A stretch of DNA of 64,000 nucleotides from CAVQJU01 sp963729215 (GCA_963729215.1 CAVSND010000024.1:1-64000), one strand, 5' to 3'; positions 28,111-37,740 are shown, numbered from the stretch's first letter. Numbers and translations are program-made. Notes: generated from the letters alone by a model not told the origin.

Positions 28111-28888
28111 ATGACCAGGCCTGGAGTGCGTCGCGATTCGAGCTGTGCAGTCGCGACTGCCCGGATCGGCTGTTCGGGCTGGTTGTACAAGGACTGGCGC
28201 GGCACCTTCTATCCGGCCCGCCTGCCTCAGCGATGCTGGCTGCCGTATTACGCCACGAAATTCGACACCGTCGAGTTGAACGGCACGTTCTACCGGCTGC
28301 CGGAGGCCGCGAGGTTCTCCGCCTGGAGGAAGTCAGTGCCTCGGAGCCTTTCTGTTCGCCATGAAGGCGAGCCGGTTCCTGACACATATGAAGAGGCTGA
28401 CCGAGCCCTCTGAACCCCTGGCGCGGTTGTTCGGACGCGCCCGGCCTCTTGGCCGTACTCTCGGGCCAATCCTCTATCAGCTGCCGACTGCCTGGAAGGT
28501 CAACACCGAGCGCCTCGAATCGTTCCTCCGGAGCCTTCCGAAACGGCGGCGCCATGCGATCGAGTTCCGCGATCCCAGCTGGTACACCGGCGAGGTGTTC
28601 GACCTGCTCGTCCGTTTCAACGTCGCGTTGTGCCTTCACGACATGGAAGGTTCGGCGACAGGCCGGCTCAGCATCGGTCCGTTCGTTTACGTCAGGTTTC
28701 ACGGCGTCCCCAGGTACGCGGGCCGCTACGCGACGCACACGCTGGACGACTGGGCAGACTGGCTGAGCGCCGAGATGGGCCGCGGACGGGCGGTGTTCGC
28801 GTATTTCAACAACACGATCAACGCCCAGGCGGCCGAAGACGCCGTCAGGCTTCGATCGGCGCTCGCGGCGCGCTCGTCGCTTCGATAG
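28111..28888 (+). CDS. DUF72 (YecE-like) family protein
   Basis: About 258 residues after bridging an indel near 28345. The barrel-like DUF72 fold shows RIGCSGWLYKDWRGTFYP, then YYATKFDTVELNGTFYRLP, and FLFAMKASRFLTHMKRLTEP. RRHAIEFRDPSWYTGEVFDL and YVRFHGVPRYAGRYATHTLD follow near the C-terminus. The conserved acids and Tyr suggest a TIM-barrel enzyme, but no reaction is established for the family. ATG at 28111 lies only 24 bases from the udgX start, leaving little promoter room; a later GTG near 28126 is possible. lhr begins 31 bases downstream. Confidence 0.85.
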
Positions 28889-28919
28889 AATGTGAAACGT
28901 CACGCCTCACCCGCTCCCC

Positions 28920-31900
28920 GTGGCCATGAATCACTTTCATCCGGTAATCGCACGCTGGTTCGACGAAACGTTCGGCAAACCGACGCCGGCCCAGGAACAA
29001 GGCTGGGAGGCGATTCGATCCGGCCGCCACACGCTCATCGCGGCGCCGACCGGGTCCGGCAAGACGCTCGCGGCTTTCCTCACGGCGCTCGACCAGCTCT
29101 TCCGCGAAGGGCTGCGAGCGCAGCTGCCGGACGAAGTCCGCGTGGTCTACGTATCGCCGCTCAAGGCGCTCAGCGCGGACATTCACAAGAACCTGGCGGT
29201 ACCGCGCCGCGACATCGCGCGCGACGCCGAGCGCGCCGGTCTCCCCGCTCCGCGCATCACCGTCGCCGTCCGCACCGGCGACACGACGCAGGGCGAGCGC
29301 GCCGCCATGCTGCGGAAGCCGCCGCACATCCTGGTCACGACGCCGGAATCGCTGTTCCTGCTGCTGACCGGCGAGCGCAGCCGCGCCATGCTCCGAACCG
29401 TCCAGACCGTCATCGTCGACGAAATTCACGCGGTCATCGACACCCGCCGCGGCGCGCACCTCGCCTTATCCCTCGAGCGGCTCGAGGAGGTCGCGGCGGC
29501 GCCACTCCAGCGCATCGGCCTCTCGGCGACGCAGGCGCCGATCGAAACCGTCGCCGCATTCCTGGCCGGTCACCCTCCTGCGGACGGCCGCCGCACACGC
29601 GACTGCGCGATCGTCGACGAAGGCCACCGCCGCGCGCTCGATCTGGCCATCGAGCTGCCGGGCTCCTCGCTCGAAGCGGTGATGTCGATCGAGATCTGGC
29701 AGGAGTATTACGAGCGGCTCGCCCGCCTCGTCCGGGAACACCGGACGACGCTCGTGTTCGTGAACACGCGGCGCCTCGCCGAACGTCTGGCCCGCCACTT
29801 GAGCGAGCGCCTGGGCGACGATGCGGTGGCGGCGCACCATGGAAGCCTGTCCAAGGAGCGGCGGCTCGACGCCGAGACCCGGCTCAAGAACGGCGCGCTG
29901 AAAGTCCTGGTCGCGACCGCGTCGCTCGAGCTCGGCATCGACATCGGCCACGTGGATCTGGTCTGCCAGATCGGATCGCCGCACCGGATCGCGACCCTGC
30001 TGCAGCGAGTGGGGCGATCGGGACACACGGTCGCCGGAACCCCGAAGGGGCGGGTGTTTCCCGCGTCCCGCGACGATCTGGTCGAGTGCATTGCGCTGCT
30101 GCGGGCGGTCCGCTCGGGCGACCTGGATCGCATCGTCGTCCTGGACGCGCCGAACGACGTGCTCGCGCAGCAGATTGTCGCCGAGACCTCGTGCCGGGAA
30201 TACACGGAAGACGAACTGTTCGCGGTCGTGCGGCGGGCGTGGCCGTACCGCAACCTCGAGCGGCCGCGGTTCGACGCCGTCGTGACGATGCTCGCCGAGG
30301 GGTTTGCGACGAAGCGCGGCCGGCGGGGCGCGTTGATCTACCGCGACGAGGTCCAGCAGCGGCTGCGCGGCCGCCGGGGATCCCGGCTGCTCGCGCTGAC
30401 GTCCGGCGGGGCGATTCCGGAGGTCGCGGACTACCGGATGGTGCTCGAGCCCGACGACACCTTCATCGGCACGCTGAACGAAGACTTCGCCATCGAGAGC
30501 ATGGCCGGCGACGTCATCCAGCTGGGCAACATGTCGTGGCGCGTGCTGCAGGTCGGCGCCGGCGTCATCCGCGTCGCCGATGCCAAGGGCGCGCCGCCGA
30601 ACATCCCGTTCTGGCTCGGCGAAGCGCCCGCCCGGAGCGATGAGCTCTCGATGGCAGTCAGCCGGCTGCGCGGCGACATCGACGTCCGGTTGCAGGGCGG
30701 AGACGACCCGGGGATCGTGACCTGGCTGGCCGGCGAGGCGGGCATCGATCGCGGCGCCGCCGAGCAGACGGTGGCCTATCTCGGAGCCACACGCGCGACG
30801 CTCGGCGTCGTGCCGACGCAGGACACGCTGGTCCTCGAGCGCTTCTTCGACGAATCGGGCGGCATGCAGCTGGTGCTGCACTCGCCGTTCGGCAGCCGCA
30901 TCAACAAGGCATGGGGCCTCGCGCTGCGCAAGCGGTTCTGCCGTCAGTTCAACTTCGAGCTCCAGGCGGCGGCGACCGAGGACGCGCTGCTCCTCTCGCT
31001 CGGGCCGCAGCACTCGTTTCCGCTCGCGGACGTCTTCCGCTACCTGCACCCGGCGACCGTCGAGGACGTGCTCGTGCAGGCGCTGCTCGACGCGCCGATG
31101 TTCGAGACGCGGTGGCGCTGGAACACGACCATTGCGCTCGCGGTCCCGCGGTTCCGCGGCGGGCGCAAGGTGCCGCCTCCGCTCCAGCGCATGCTCGCCG
31201 ACGATCTGCTCGCGGCCGTGTTTCCCGACGCGGCGGCGTGCCTTGAAAACATCCCGGGCGATCGCCAGCTGCCCGACCATCCGCTGGTCACCCAGACGGT
31301 GCGCGACTGCCTCGACGGCGCGATGGACGTGGCCGGTCTCTCGCGCATCCTGACTCGTATTCATGCCGGCGAGCTCCGCCTGATCACGCGCGACACGCCC
31401 GAACCGTCGCCGCTCTCGCACGAGATCCTGAACGCGAAGCCGTACGCGTTCCTGGACGATGCCCCGCTCGAGGAGCGGCGGACGCAGGCCGTGCATGCAC
31501 GGCGCGCGAGCGAACCGGCCTCGGGCCAGGATCTCGGGGCCCTCGACGCCTCGGCCATCGCGCGCGTGCGCGACGAAGAGCGGCCCGACCCGCGCGATGC
31601 GGACGAACTGCACGACACCTTGATCACGGCGGGCTTTCTCTCGGCCGAGGAGGCGGGAGCGCTGCCGCCCGATTTGTTCGCGGAGCTCGTACGTTCGAGG
31701 CGGGCGGCGCTCATCGGACTCGCGGCCGGCGCCATCTGGATCGCCGCCGATCGGCTGCCCGAGCTCACCGCGGTCCATCCGACCGCCACGCCGGATCGCA
31801 CGACGCTCGCTGTGCCGGCGAGCCGGTCGGCTCGCGAGTGGACACGCGACCGCGCCGTCGTCGAGCTCGTGCGCAGCCGCCTCTCAATTGTCGGACCGGC

Positions 31901-33200
31901 CACGGCGGCGGCCCTCGCGGCATCGATGTCGATCGACGGCGCCGACGCCGACGCCGCGCTCCTCGCCCTCGAGTCCGAAGGTGTCGTGCTGCGCGGCCGC
32001 TTCACCGGCGCGGCCGATGTCGAATGGTGCGACCGCCGGCTGCTGGCGCGCATCCATCGCTACACGCTCAACCGCCTGCGCGCCGAAATCGAGCCGATCA
32101 CGGCGGCCGATTTCCAGCGCTTCCTGTTCGCGTGGCACGGCGTCTCCCAGCCGCACCACCTGGCCGGTATCGACGGCCTTCGCAGCGTGCTGTCGGCGCT
32201 CGACGGTGTCGAATTGCCTGCCAGCGCATGGGAACGCGCCGTGCTGCCCGCCCGCCTCGAGCACTACGACCCTGCCTGGCTCGACATGCTGTGCCTCACG
32301 GGCGAGGCGGCGTGGTCGCGACTCAGCGTGCGCTCGGCAGTCAGTGGAGAGAAACCCGCGCTGCGAGTTGCGCTCTTCCCGCGCGAACACGCGGCGGCCT
32401 GGCTCGCGCTTCGTCCGGACACGATCGACGGCGAACACTCGCTGGCGGAGAACAGCCGGCGGATTCTCGAGACGCTGCGCGCCCGCGGGCCCTCGTTTCT
32501 GGGCGAGCTCGTCAGGCTCTGCCCGCTCGAGGAAGCGGCCGCGGACGAGGCCATCGCCGAGCTCGCAGCCGTGGGTCTCGCCGTGTCGGATGGATTCGCC
32601 GGTGTTCGCGCCGTCGTTCGCACCCTGCGCCGCCAACCGCGGGCGCGAATGCGTCGCGCAGATGGTGCAGGCCGGTGGTCCGCCGTTCCGCCGGCGGCAT
32701 CGGACGCAGAACGCGAGGCGGCGATCGAGATCCAGGCGCGTGTTCTGATCTCCCGGTACGGCGTGGTGTTCAGGCGCCTGCTCGCTCGCGAAACGCACGC
32801 CGCGCCGTGGCGCTCGCTGACCGCAGTCTATCGGCGGCTGGAAGCCCGCGGCGAGATCCGGGGCGGACGATTCGTCACGGGCATGTCCGGCGAACAGTTC
32901 GCGCTGCCCGAAGCCGTCGAGCGCCTGCGCGAGATACGGCGAAGCGGACGCGACGGGCGCCTGACAACGATTAGCGCCGTCGATCCGCTCAACCTGACCG
33001 GCGTGCTCACCAGTGACGATCGCGTGCGCGCGGCGACGTCGAGCCGGATGGTGTATCGCGACGGCGTCGCCCTGGCCGTGCTCGAAGGCGATTACATGCG
33101 GCCGCTCGCCGAGATCGATCCGGCCGCCGCGGACGGCCTCGCCAGCGCGCTCGCCGGACGCCCCCTCCCCGTTGTCACCGCCGGCTTCATTGGCCGCTGA
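28920..33200 (+). CDS. lhr: Lhr-type DEAD/DEAH-box DNA helicase
   Basis: 1426 residues, intact. ATP-driven 3'-5' DNA translocase implicated in DNA repair, cytoplasmic. Motifs in order: Q-type TPAQEQGW, Walker A APTGSGKTLAAFL (about residue 43), Walker B VDEIHAVIDTRRG, motif III GLSATQAP, then the second RecA domain with ATASLELGIDIGHVDLVCQI and motif VI LQRVGRSGH. The winged-helix and Lhr-specific domains follow, including HSPFGSRINKAWGLALRKRF, and a C-terminal extension of about 550 residues typical of long bacterial Lhr. GTG at 28920 or ATG at 28926. Its position next to udgX and DUF72 suggests a repair neighbourhood. Confidence 0.95.
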   Translation: MAMNHFHPVIARWFDETFGKPTPAQEQGWEAIRSGRHTLIAAPTGSGKTLAAFLTALDQLFREGLRAQLPDEVRVVYVSPLKALSADIHKNLAVPRRDIARDAERAGLPAPRITVAVRTGDTTQGERAAMLRKPPHILVTTPESLFLLLTGERSRAMLRTVQTVIVDEIHAVIDTRRGAHLALSLERLEEVAAAPLQRIGLSATQAPIETVAAFLAGHPPADGRRTRDCAIVDEGHRRALDLAIELPGSSLEAVMSIEIWQEYYERLARLVREHRTTLVFVNTRRLAERLARHLSERLGDDAVAAHHGSLSKERRLDAETRLKNGALKVLVATASLELGIDIGHVDLVCQIGSPHRIATLLQRVGRSGHTVAGTPKGRVFPASRDDLVECIALLRAVRSGDLDRIVVLDAPNDVLAQQIVAETSCREYTEDELFAVVRRAWPYRNLERPRFDAVVTMLAEGFATKRGRRGALIYRDEVQQRLRGRRGSRLLALTSGGAIPEVADYRMVLEPDDTFIGTLNEDFAIESMAGDVIQLGNMSWRVLQVGAGVIRVADAKGAPPNIPFWLGEAPARSDELSMAVSRLRGDIDVRLQGGDDPGIVTWLAGEAGIDRGAAEQTVAYLGATRATLGVVPTQDTLVLERFFDESGGMQLVLHSPFGSRINKAWGLALRKRFCRQFNFELQAAATEDALLLSLGPQHSFPLADVFRYLHPATVEDVLVQALLDAPMFETRWRWNTTIALAVPRFRGGRKVPPPLQRMLADDLLAAVFPDAAACLENIPGDRQLPDHPLVTQTVRDCLDGAMDVAGLSRILTRIHAGELRLITRDTPEPSPLSHEILNAKPYAFLDDAPLEERRTQAVHARRASEPASGQDLGALDASAIARVRDEERPDPRDADELHDTLITAGFLSAEEAGALPPDLFAELVRSRRAALIGLAAGAIWIAADRLPELTAVHPTATPDRTTLAVPASRSAREWTRDRAVVELVRSRLSIVGPATAAALAASMSIDGADADAALLALESEGVVLRGRFTGAADVEWCDRRLLARIHRYTLNRLRAEIEPITAADFQRFLFAWHGVSQPHHLAGIDGLRSVLSALDGVELPASAWERAVLPARLEHYDPAWLDMLCLTGEAAWSRLSVRSAVSGEKPALRVALFPREHAAAWLALRPDTIDGEHSLAENSRRILETLRARGPSFLGELVRLCPLEEAAADEAIAELAAVGLAVSDGFAGVRAVVRTLRRQPRARMRRADGAGRWSAVPPAASDAEREAAIEIQARVLISRYGVVFRRLLARETHAAPWRSLTAVYRRLEARGEIRGGRFVTGMSGEQFALPEAVERLREIRRSGRDGRLTTISAVDPLNLTGVLTSDDRVRAATSSRMVYRDGVALAVLEGDYMRPLAEIDPAAADGLASALAGRPLPVVTAGFIGR

Positions 33201-33221
33201 AACGGTGCACAGCCTGACGGT

Positions 33222-33661
33222 CTGCGCACACCAGTCCAGATGCTATCGGTCGAAGAAGAGCGTCAGCACGGACTTTCGCACGGGGCATTCTCGTATCTGG
33301 TCAAGCCGGCCACGACGGAGGATCTCGAGCAGGCCTTGAATCGGATCAGGACCTACATCGAGCCGCACAAGAGGCGGCTGCTGGTGATCGAAGACAACGA
33401 TATTGAGCGGCAGAGCATCGTCGAGCTGTTGCTCCACGACGATATTGACGTCGCGGCCGTGGGGTCCGGCGCCGCGGCGCTTCAGGCGGTCAACGACAGT
33501 TCATTCGATTGCTGCGTGGGCGCCTCGGCCTCGCGATAGTCAAGCACCTGGTGGAGCTGCATGACGGCACGGTGGCCGCCCACAGCGATGGTACGGGTCG
33601 CGGAGCGACCTTCACGGTTCGCCTGCCAGCCAATCTCTCGAACGATCAGCCGCTCAGATAA
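33222..33661 (+). pseudogene. Remnant of a hybrid histidine kinase/response regulator, pieces joined out of order
   Basis: Two coding scraps. 33231-33539 encodes the end of one receiver (GAFSYLVKPATTEDLEQALN) and the beginning of another (KRRLLVIEDNDIERQSIVEL), stopping before its acceptor Asp region. 33521-33661, in another frame, encodes the G2 box of a histidine-kinase ATPase domain (LGLAIVKHLVELHDGTVAAH, then GATFTVRLPANL). In intact proteins the ATPase piece comes before the receivers, so the order is scrambled. No start, phosphorylatable His or complete domain remains. Likely decayed by deletion or recombination. Confidence 0.75.
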
Positions 33662-33738
33662 CAACCGGCGAATGAGTCAGCTGGTGAGGGGACGGCACAA
33701 GAACGATGCCTTCCCCTCCCCTGCCAGGTACGAATTGG

Positions 33739-34326
33739 TTAGAGACCGTTGAGGATGCCCAGGATCTGATTGAGCAGATCCGCAATCTGCTGCACAGGTC
33801 CCGTGCCGTTGAGAAGGTTGGTCACGGCGCACAGGAGATTACCGAGCAGGTTGCCGGCTCCCGGTACGGCCGTAATGTTGAGCACGATCGGATTGGGAAT
33901 CGTCACGACCAGCCCGAGCACGTTCAGATTGAGTGGGCCGAGCACGAGATTGAGAATCTGGCACGCGGCCGCAGCCTGAGGTACTGCTGCGGATTGGGCG
34001 GCCGAAGCCGGAACGACTGCCGCCTGAGCTGTCGCGGACGGCTGCGCAACCGGGGCGCTGAAGGTCGTGACGATGCTCTGGTTCCCGTTCGCGATGCCGG
34101 CGATGGTGCCGACGGCGACGACGTTCTGGCCGTCGACGGCGAACCCGATGATTGTCGCCGTGCCCTGAAACGTTCCACCGGTGCTGGTCGTGCCGCTCAC
34201 CGGGACCTGTAGAGCACTGCCCGACTTGTCCTTGGCCGCGGCCGGCAACGTCGCCACCGTGCCCAACATCAACGCCGCTATCAAGCCGACCGCCGTCGTG
34301 CGCCTCAGTTTCTGTCTTGTCACCAT
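33739..34326 (-). CDS. Secreted hydrophobic Asn/Leu-rich protein of unknown function
   Basis: 195 residues, intact. Signal peptide AVGLIAALMLGTVATLPAAA, then an N-terminal region SGTTSTGGTFQGTATIIGFA like a calycin or lipocalin strand series. An Ala/Gln-rich linker follows, then a C-terminal hydrophobic block of ILNLVLGPLNLNVLGLVVTI and LLGNLLCAVTNLLNG. Two cysteines (CQILNL and LLCAV) may pair. Similar proteins occur in Actinobacteria and other soil bacteria without known function. ATG at 34326. First gene of the stress island read leftwards, not part of the DUF6496 transcript. Confidence 0.65.
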   Translation of the reverse strand: MVTRQKLRRTTAVGLIAALMLGTVATLPAAAKDKSGSALQVPVSGTTSTGGTFQGTATIIGFAVDGQNVVAVGTIAGIANGNQSIVTTFSAPVAQPSATAQAAVVPASAAQSAAVPQAAAACQILNLVLGPLNLNVLGLVVTIPNPIVLNITAVPGAGNLLGNLLCAVTNLLNGTGPVQQIADLLNQILGILNGL

Positions 34327-34594
34327 GGGTCATCGGTCTCCCTGTTTGCAGCCCGCGGTCGTGCGGGTAGCGAACCGGGAACAGGCACGCGAGGTGCCAT
34401 CCATTGCACGTCCCGACGATCGCACGGGCGCAATACGGTGCCGCAACATCTTGCTGGAGAATTCCTGAAGCGCGGGACGGACGCGCGAGCGTGCAACAAA
34501 TCACCACACGTCAGGCGCGTCCGCTTCGTGAACAGCTGATCGGCTGTGCGCTCGCTGAAATTGCCTCGAGCCAACAGCTCCCACCAGGTGAGTG

Positions 34595-34801
34595 CTAACG
34601 TTTCCTGGACGCGCGCTTCCGGCCGCCGGAGGATTTGCGCGGGACCTTGGCGCCTTTCTTCCGCGCCTCGCTGAGAGCGATCGCGATCGCCTGCTTGCGG
34701 CTCTTGACTGTCCGCCCGGAACCGCTCTTGAGCGTGCCCTTCTTCCGGCGGCGCATCGTGGATTTCACGTTTTTCGACGCAGACTTGCCGTACTTCGCCA
34801 T
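34595..34801 (-). CDS. Small basic DUF6496 protein
   Basis: 68 residues, intact, about 40 percent Lys/Arg. Begins MAKYGKSASKNVKSTMRRRK, then SGSGRTVKSRKQAIAIALSE and a KSSGGRKRASRKR tail. DUF6496 proteins are found in stress and plasmid loci; the basic composition suggests nucleic-acid binding but this is inference. ATG at 34801 has GAGGAGCA just upstream. It lies 94 bases after the DUF3618 gene's stop in transcription order and may be co-transcribed with the BrkB operon. Confidence 0.8.
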   Translation of the reverse strand: MAKYGKSASKNVKSTMRRRKKGTLKSGSGRTVKSRKQAIAIALSEARKKGAKVPRKSSGGRKRASRKR

Positions 34802-34894
34802 TGCTCCTCCTTAGCTGCTGGTCGTCCGGTTCAAATCTCTATTGCTGCGGTCACGCTCCGGACAGGCCGGGCGTCGGGGCCTGGACGTCATCCT

Positions 34895-35254
34895 CTAGAA
34901 CCGGCCGCGCCTTGCCTTGGCGGCGATGGCCACGGCAATCGTAATGGTCGCGGCGACGATCCCCGCTCTACGCGCGACGCCGCTCCTCCTGGCCTTGCTC
35001 CAGACCCGCTTGGTTCGGCCGACGACCGCGAGCGTATTGATCGCCCCGCCGATGAAGCCGCCGACGCGCGGTCCCTCCTGCGTGAAGGACGTAGCGGACG
35101 GCACGGTGAGGACAACGTGTACGTGTTCGGCGGTTTCCGCCAACCGCGTCGTCAGCCGGCGGCGCGTTGCGCGAATCGCGGCTTTCATCTCCGCCGTGGA
35201 TGAAGACGTGCTGTCGACTGGCTTGTCTAGGCGCCCGTTTGCACTTTCAGCCAT
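34895..35254 (-). CDS. DUF3618-like membrane-associated protein
   Basis: 119 residues. The N-terminal amphipathic helix TAEMKAAIRATRRRLTTRLA matches DUF3618-type segments (spaced Arg and Leu). A short hydrophobic stretch GRVGG-like FIGGAINTLAVVG and a C-terminal anchor GIVAATITIAVAIAAKARRG follow. ATG at 35254 lies 28 bases inside the end of the holin-X-like gene, so translation is coupled. Function unknown; such proteins often sit with holin-X and YihY homologues in envelope-stress operons. Confidence 0.7.
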   Translation of the reverse strand: MAESANGRLDKPVDSTSSSTAEMKAAIRATRRRLTTRLAETAEHVHVVLTVPSATSFTQEGPRVGGFIGGAINTLAVVGRTKRVWSKARRSGVARRAGIVAATITIAVAIAAKARRGRF

Positions 35255-35625
35255 TCCACTGTCTCCCGCAGGCTTTCCCGAGTCTCCTTCAAGCCAAACT
35301 CAGCTTGACGAAGTGCACCGACGAAGTAACGGGCGGACAGCGCGCCCCCGACACTGAACACCAGTCCCACGACCGACGCCGCCGCCCACGCCGGAACGCC
35401 GAGGGCTACCAGAATCAGCACGAGCGCACTGATGAGGACCCCCGCGCCGACCGCTGCCACGAATACGCTCGCCACGATCCCCACACCGGACGACGCGAGC
35501 TTCGACGCAGCCGCCGAGATCTCCAGCCGGCCAAGCGCCAGGGTTTGCGAGGCCAGCAACTGGACGTCGGTGGAGACGCTGTTCAGAAGTTCTCTGAGCG
35601 ACGGGTTCGGGGATGGATTCATCAT
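35227..35625 (-). CDS. Holin-X/DUF1469-like membrane protein
   Basis: 132 residues, intact. N-terminal helix LRELLNSVSTDVQLLASQTL (amphipathic), then two membrane helices GIVASVFVAAVGAGVLISAL and VPAWAAASVVGLVFSVGGAL, and a charged C-terminal helix FGLKETRESLRETVEWLK. This is the Actinobacterial holin-X superfamily layout; despite the name it occurs in chromosomal stress operons rather than prophages. ATG at 35625 overlaps the BrkB stop by ATGA; its own stop overlaps the DUF3618 start. Confidence 0.8.
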   Translation of the reverse strand: MMNPSPNPSLRELLNSVSTDVQLLASQTLALGRLEISAAASKLASSGVGIVASVFVAAVGAGVLISALVLILVALGVPAWAAASVVGLVFSVGGALSARYFVGALRQAEFGLKETRESLRETVEWLKVQTGA

Positions 35626-36704
35626 GATCTGCGCACCGCTTTTCCTGGCCCGGGCGTATGAGCACGCCGATTCCACCACTTCGTCATGAAGATGGCGCCC
35701 GCAACCGCGGCGCCCAATCCTGGTTTTGGCGCAGGCCGTGGCCATGCGCCCGGCTCCGCGACCGCTGTCTCGTGTGGCGGCTGCCGCTCTCGAAACGCCC
35801 GCTCCGCCCGCGCGCCGATCAGCCGTTTTCCCTGCGCGTTCTTCGATCCCGGGGCTCTTCCGTAGGGAGACGCATGTTCGATCTCCGAATTCAGCTCTGC
35901 GCCCGTCAGGATGGCGATACCCGAGACGTAGAACCAGAGCAGCACGACGATGACGCCGCCGACGGTGCCGTAAGAGCCTTCGTAGTCGGTGAACCTGGCG
36001 ACGTAGACCTTGAACAGAAGCGAGACGAGCAGCCAGAGAATGGTTGCGGTTACGGCGCCCGGGAGTAATCCACACCCAGTCCTGATCCGCATCCGGTCCA
36101 AAGTAGTAGATCACCCCGAACCCGGTGGCGAACAGGAGGAATACCAGCGGCCACTGCAGCACCAGCCACGTCCATTCGAACGGTGCGCCCCAGCCGGTTG
36201 TGTCGTCCAAGCTTCTCGGCGAGACGTCGGCCCGACGAGGACGAGCGACAACGCGACCAGAACGGTCATCGCCACGCCGAGCGTGAGGCCGATGGCGACG
36301 AGCCGGACCTTCCACCACGGCCGTCCCTCATCGATGTCGTATGCGCGGTTGAGCGCTCCGACGATCGAGACGACCGCGGCGGAACTGCTCCACAGCGCGC
36401 CCGCGACACCGAACGTCAGCAGTCCGCCGTTCTCATTGTTGGCGAGCCGACGCATCTGGTCCTGGATCAGCTCGAGGACCTGGGTCGATACAAACGGACC
36501 GAGAGATCGGCCGACGTCGTCGGTGATGTTCGAGAGAGGAAAGAAGCTCGCGAGCGCGAGCAGAAACAGGATTGCAGGAAACAGCGCGAGGAAGAAGTAG
36601 TACGACAACTGAGCCGCGAGGCCAAGCACATCGTCATCGACGACCTCACGCCACGTGCGGCGCGCTAGCTCCGTCCACGAGAGTGAAATCGCGAACACAA
36701 CCAT
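35622..36704 (-). CDS. yihY: YihY/BrkB-family inner membrane protein, frameshifted
   Basis: About 360 residues. Six-helix membrane family (BrkB/YihY) of unknown transport function. It begins LARRTWREVVDDDVLGLAAQ, then LSYYFFLALFPAILFLLALA and LTFGVAGALWSSSAAVVSIV, NRAYDIDEGRPWWKVRLVAI, WTWLVLQWPLVFLLFATGFG and a final YGTVGGVIVVLLWFYVSGIA with AELNSEIEH after it. Start ATG 36704 chosen (open to 36788). Indels near 36225 and 36075. First gene of a minus-strand operon; divergent from the SRPBCC gene across a palindrome-bearing gap. Confidence 0.85.
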
Positions 36705-36782
36705 GACGAATTGCAAATGTTGAGCCGAGTCGGCTTGAAGGGAAGCGAAAGATCTCTCGAGCGCGACTGTCGTTGCGGGGAG

Positions 36783-36808
36783 GAACACCCGAGGCGAACG
36801 GGGTGTTC
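36783..36808. promoter_or_regulatory. 8-base perfect inverted repeat in divergent intergenic region
   Basis: GAACACCC and GGGTGTTC arms separated by 10 bases, in the 319-base gap (36705-37023) between the BrkB operon and the SRPBCC gene. The divergent location suits an operator for a dimeric repressor or activator controlling both units; a hairpin is also possible. The rest of the gap holds no gene I can support. Confidence 0.4.
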
Positions 36809-37023
36809 TCGACTACTCGCGCGAGGCGCGGCTGACCTGTCGTTCATTGCTGCAACGTGTTCACCATCAGGCACGGCAACGACTGCGCATCCGATGTCGA
36901 TCGATCGCGGCTCGGTGTCTGCGGGGAAAGTACCGCGAGATCTTCAAGCAGGTTTCTCGATGGTCTCATGCGGCGTGCTGCCGAGCAGTGTGGTACGCAA
37001 AATGCTGATACGCGACACGACCT

Positions 37024-37731
37024 ATGGAAATCAATTCTCTCTACGACCGAACGACCTCGCTCGCGGACGCCGAAAACTGGCTCGCGCTTGGCACCGGCGC
37101 AGCTTTACTTATCGCAGGCGCATCCCGGCGCTCTGCCGTCGGCGCGTGTCTGGCGCTGACGTCCGCACCACTGCTGTACCGCGGGATGACGGGCCGTTGG
37201 CCGCAGGTCCTCAATGGGCTCAACGACGCCCAATCCGAAAATACGAAGAGCGCCCTCGGCGGCGAGCACGGCGTTCATGTTCGCGAATCGGTCCGACTGG
37301 AGATCCCGGTCGAAGAGGCCTACCGATTCTGGCGGCGTCTCGAAAATCTGCCGCGGTTCATGAGGTACCTCAAGCGCGTGACGGAAACTCCGGACGGCCG
37401 ATCGCATTGGGTTGCGGCGGGTCCTGCCGGGCTGGCGGTCGAATGGGACGCCGAGGTCATCAACGAGATCGAGAACAAGCTGATCGCGTGGCGCTCGCTG
37501 CCTGGATCCGACGTCGTGACGGCGGGGTCCGTGAACTTTGACGCGACACGCGGCGGTCGAAGCACACAGGTCAGCGTAAATCTGCAGTACGCGCCGCCGG
37601 CAGGGAAAGCCGGAGCGTTCATCGCGTCCCTCTTCGGCCGCGAACCCTCCCAGACCGTCCGCGAGGACCTCCGGCACTTCAAGCAACTGCTCGAAGCCGG
37701 CGAGATTCCTCAAGCGACGGTCATCGCCTAG
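37024..37731 (+). CDS. SRPBCC (polyketide-cyclase-like) protein with N-terminal DUF2892-type membrane hairpin
   Basis: 235 residues, intact. The N-terminal 70 residues contain membrane segments GTGAALLIAGASRRSAVGAC and LALTSAPLLYRGMTGRW. From residue 83 an SRPBCC domain follows: VRESVRLEIPVEEAYRFWRR, then ENLPRFMRYLKRVTE and GLAVEWDAEVINEIENKLIA, with a C-terminal helix TVREDLRHFKQLLEAGEI. Such START-like domains bind hydrophobic ligands; the membrane tether suggests lipid-linked work. It lies 9 bases upstream of the Zn alcohol dehydrogenase, a frequent pairing. Confidence 0.85.
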   Translation: MEINSLYDRTTSLADAENWLALGTGAALLIAGASRRSAVGACLALTSAPLLYRGMTGRWPQVLNGLNDAQSENTKSALGGEHGVHVRESVRLEIPVEEAYRFWRRLENLPRFMRYLKRVTETPDGRSHWVAAGPAGLAVEWDAEVINEIENKLIAWRSLPGSDVVTAGSVNFDATRGGRSTQVSVNLQYAPPAGKAGAFIASLFGREPSQTVREDLRHFKQLLEAGEIPQATVIA

Positions 37732-37740
37732 GAGCCAGCC

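Noticed and set aside
29466..31778. 770-residue open frame on the minus strand
   Set aside because: It is the antisense shadow of lhr, whose helicase motifs are clear; the product has only Arg/Glu/His-rich composition and no motif.
35227..35625. Holin-like protein as a sign of a prophage
   Set aside because: No lysin, terminase, capsid or integrase nearby; holin-X homologues are common in chromosomal stress operons with YihY and DUF3618.
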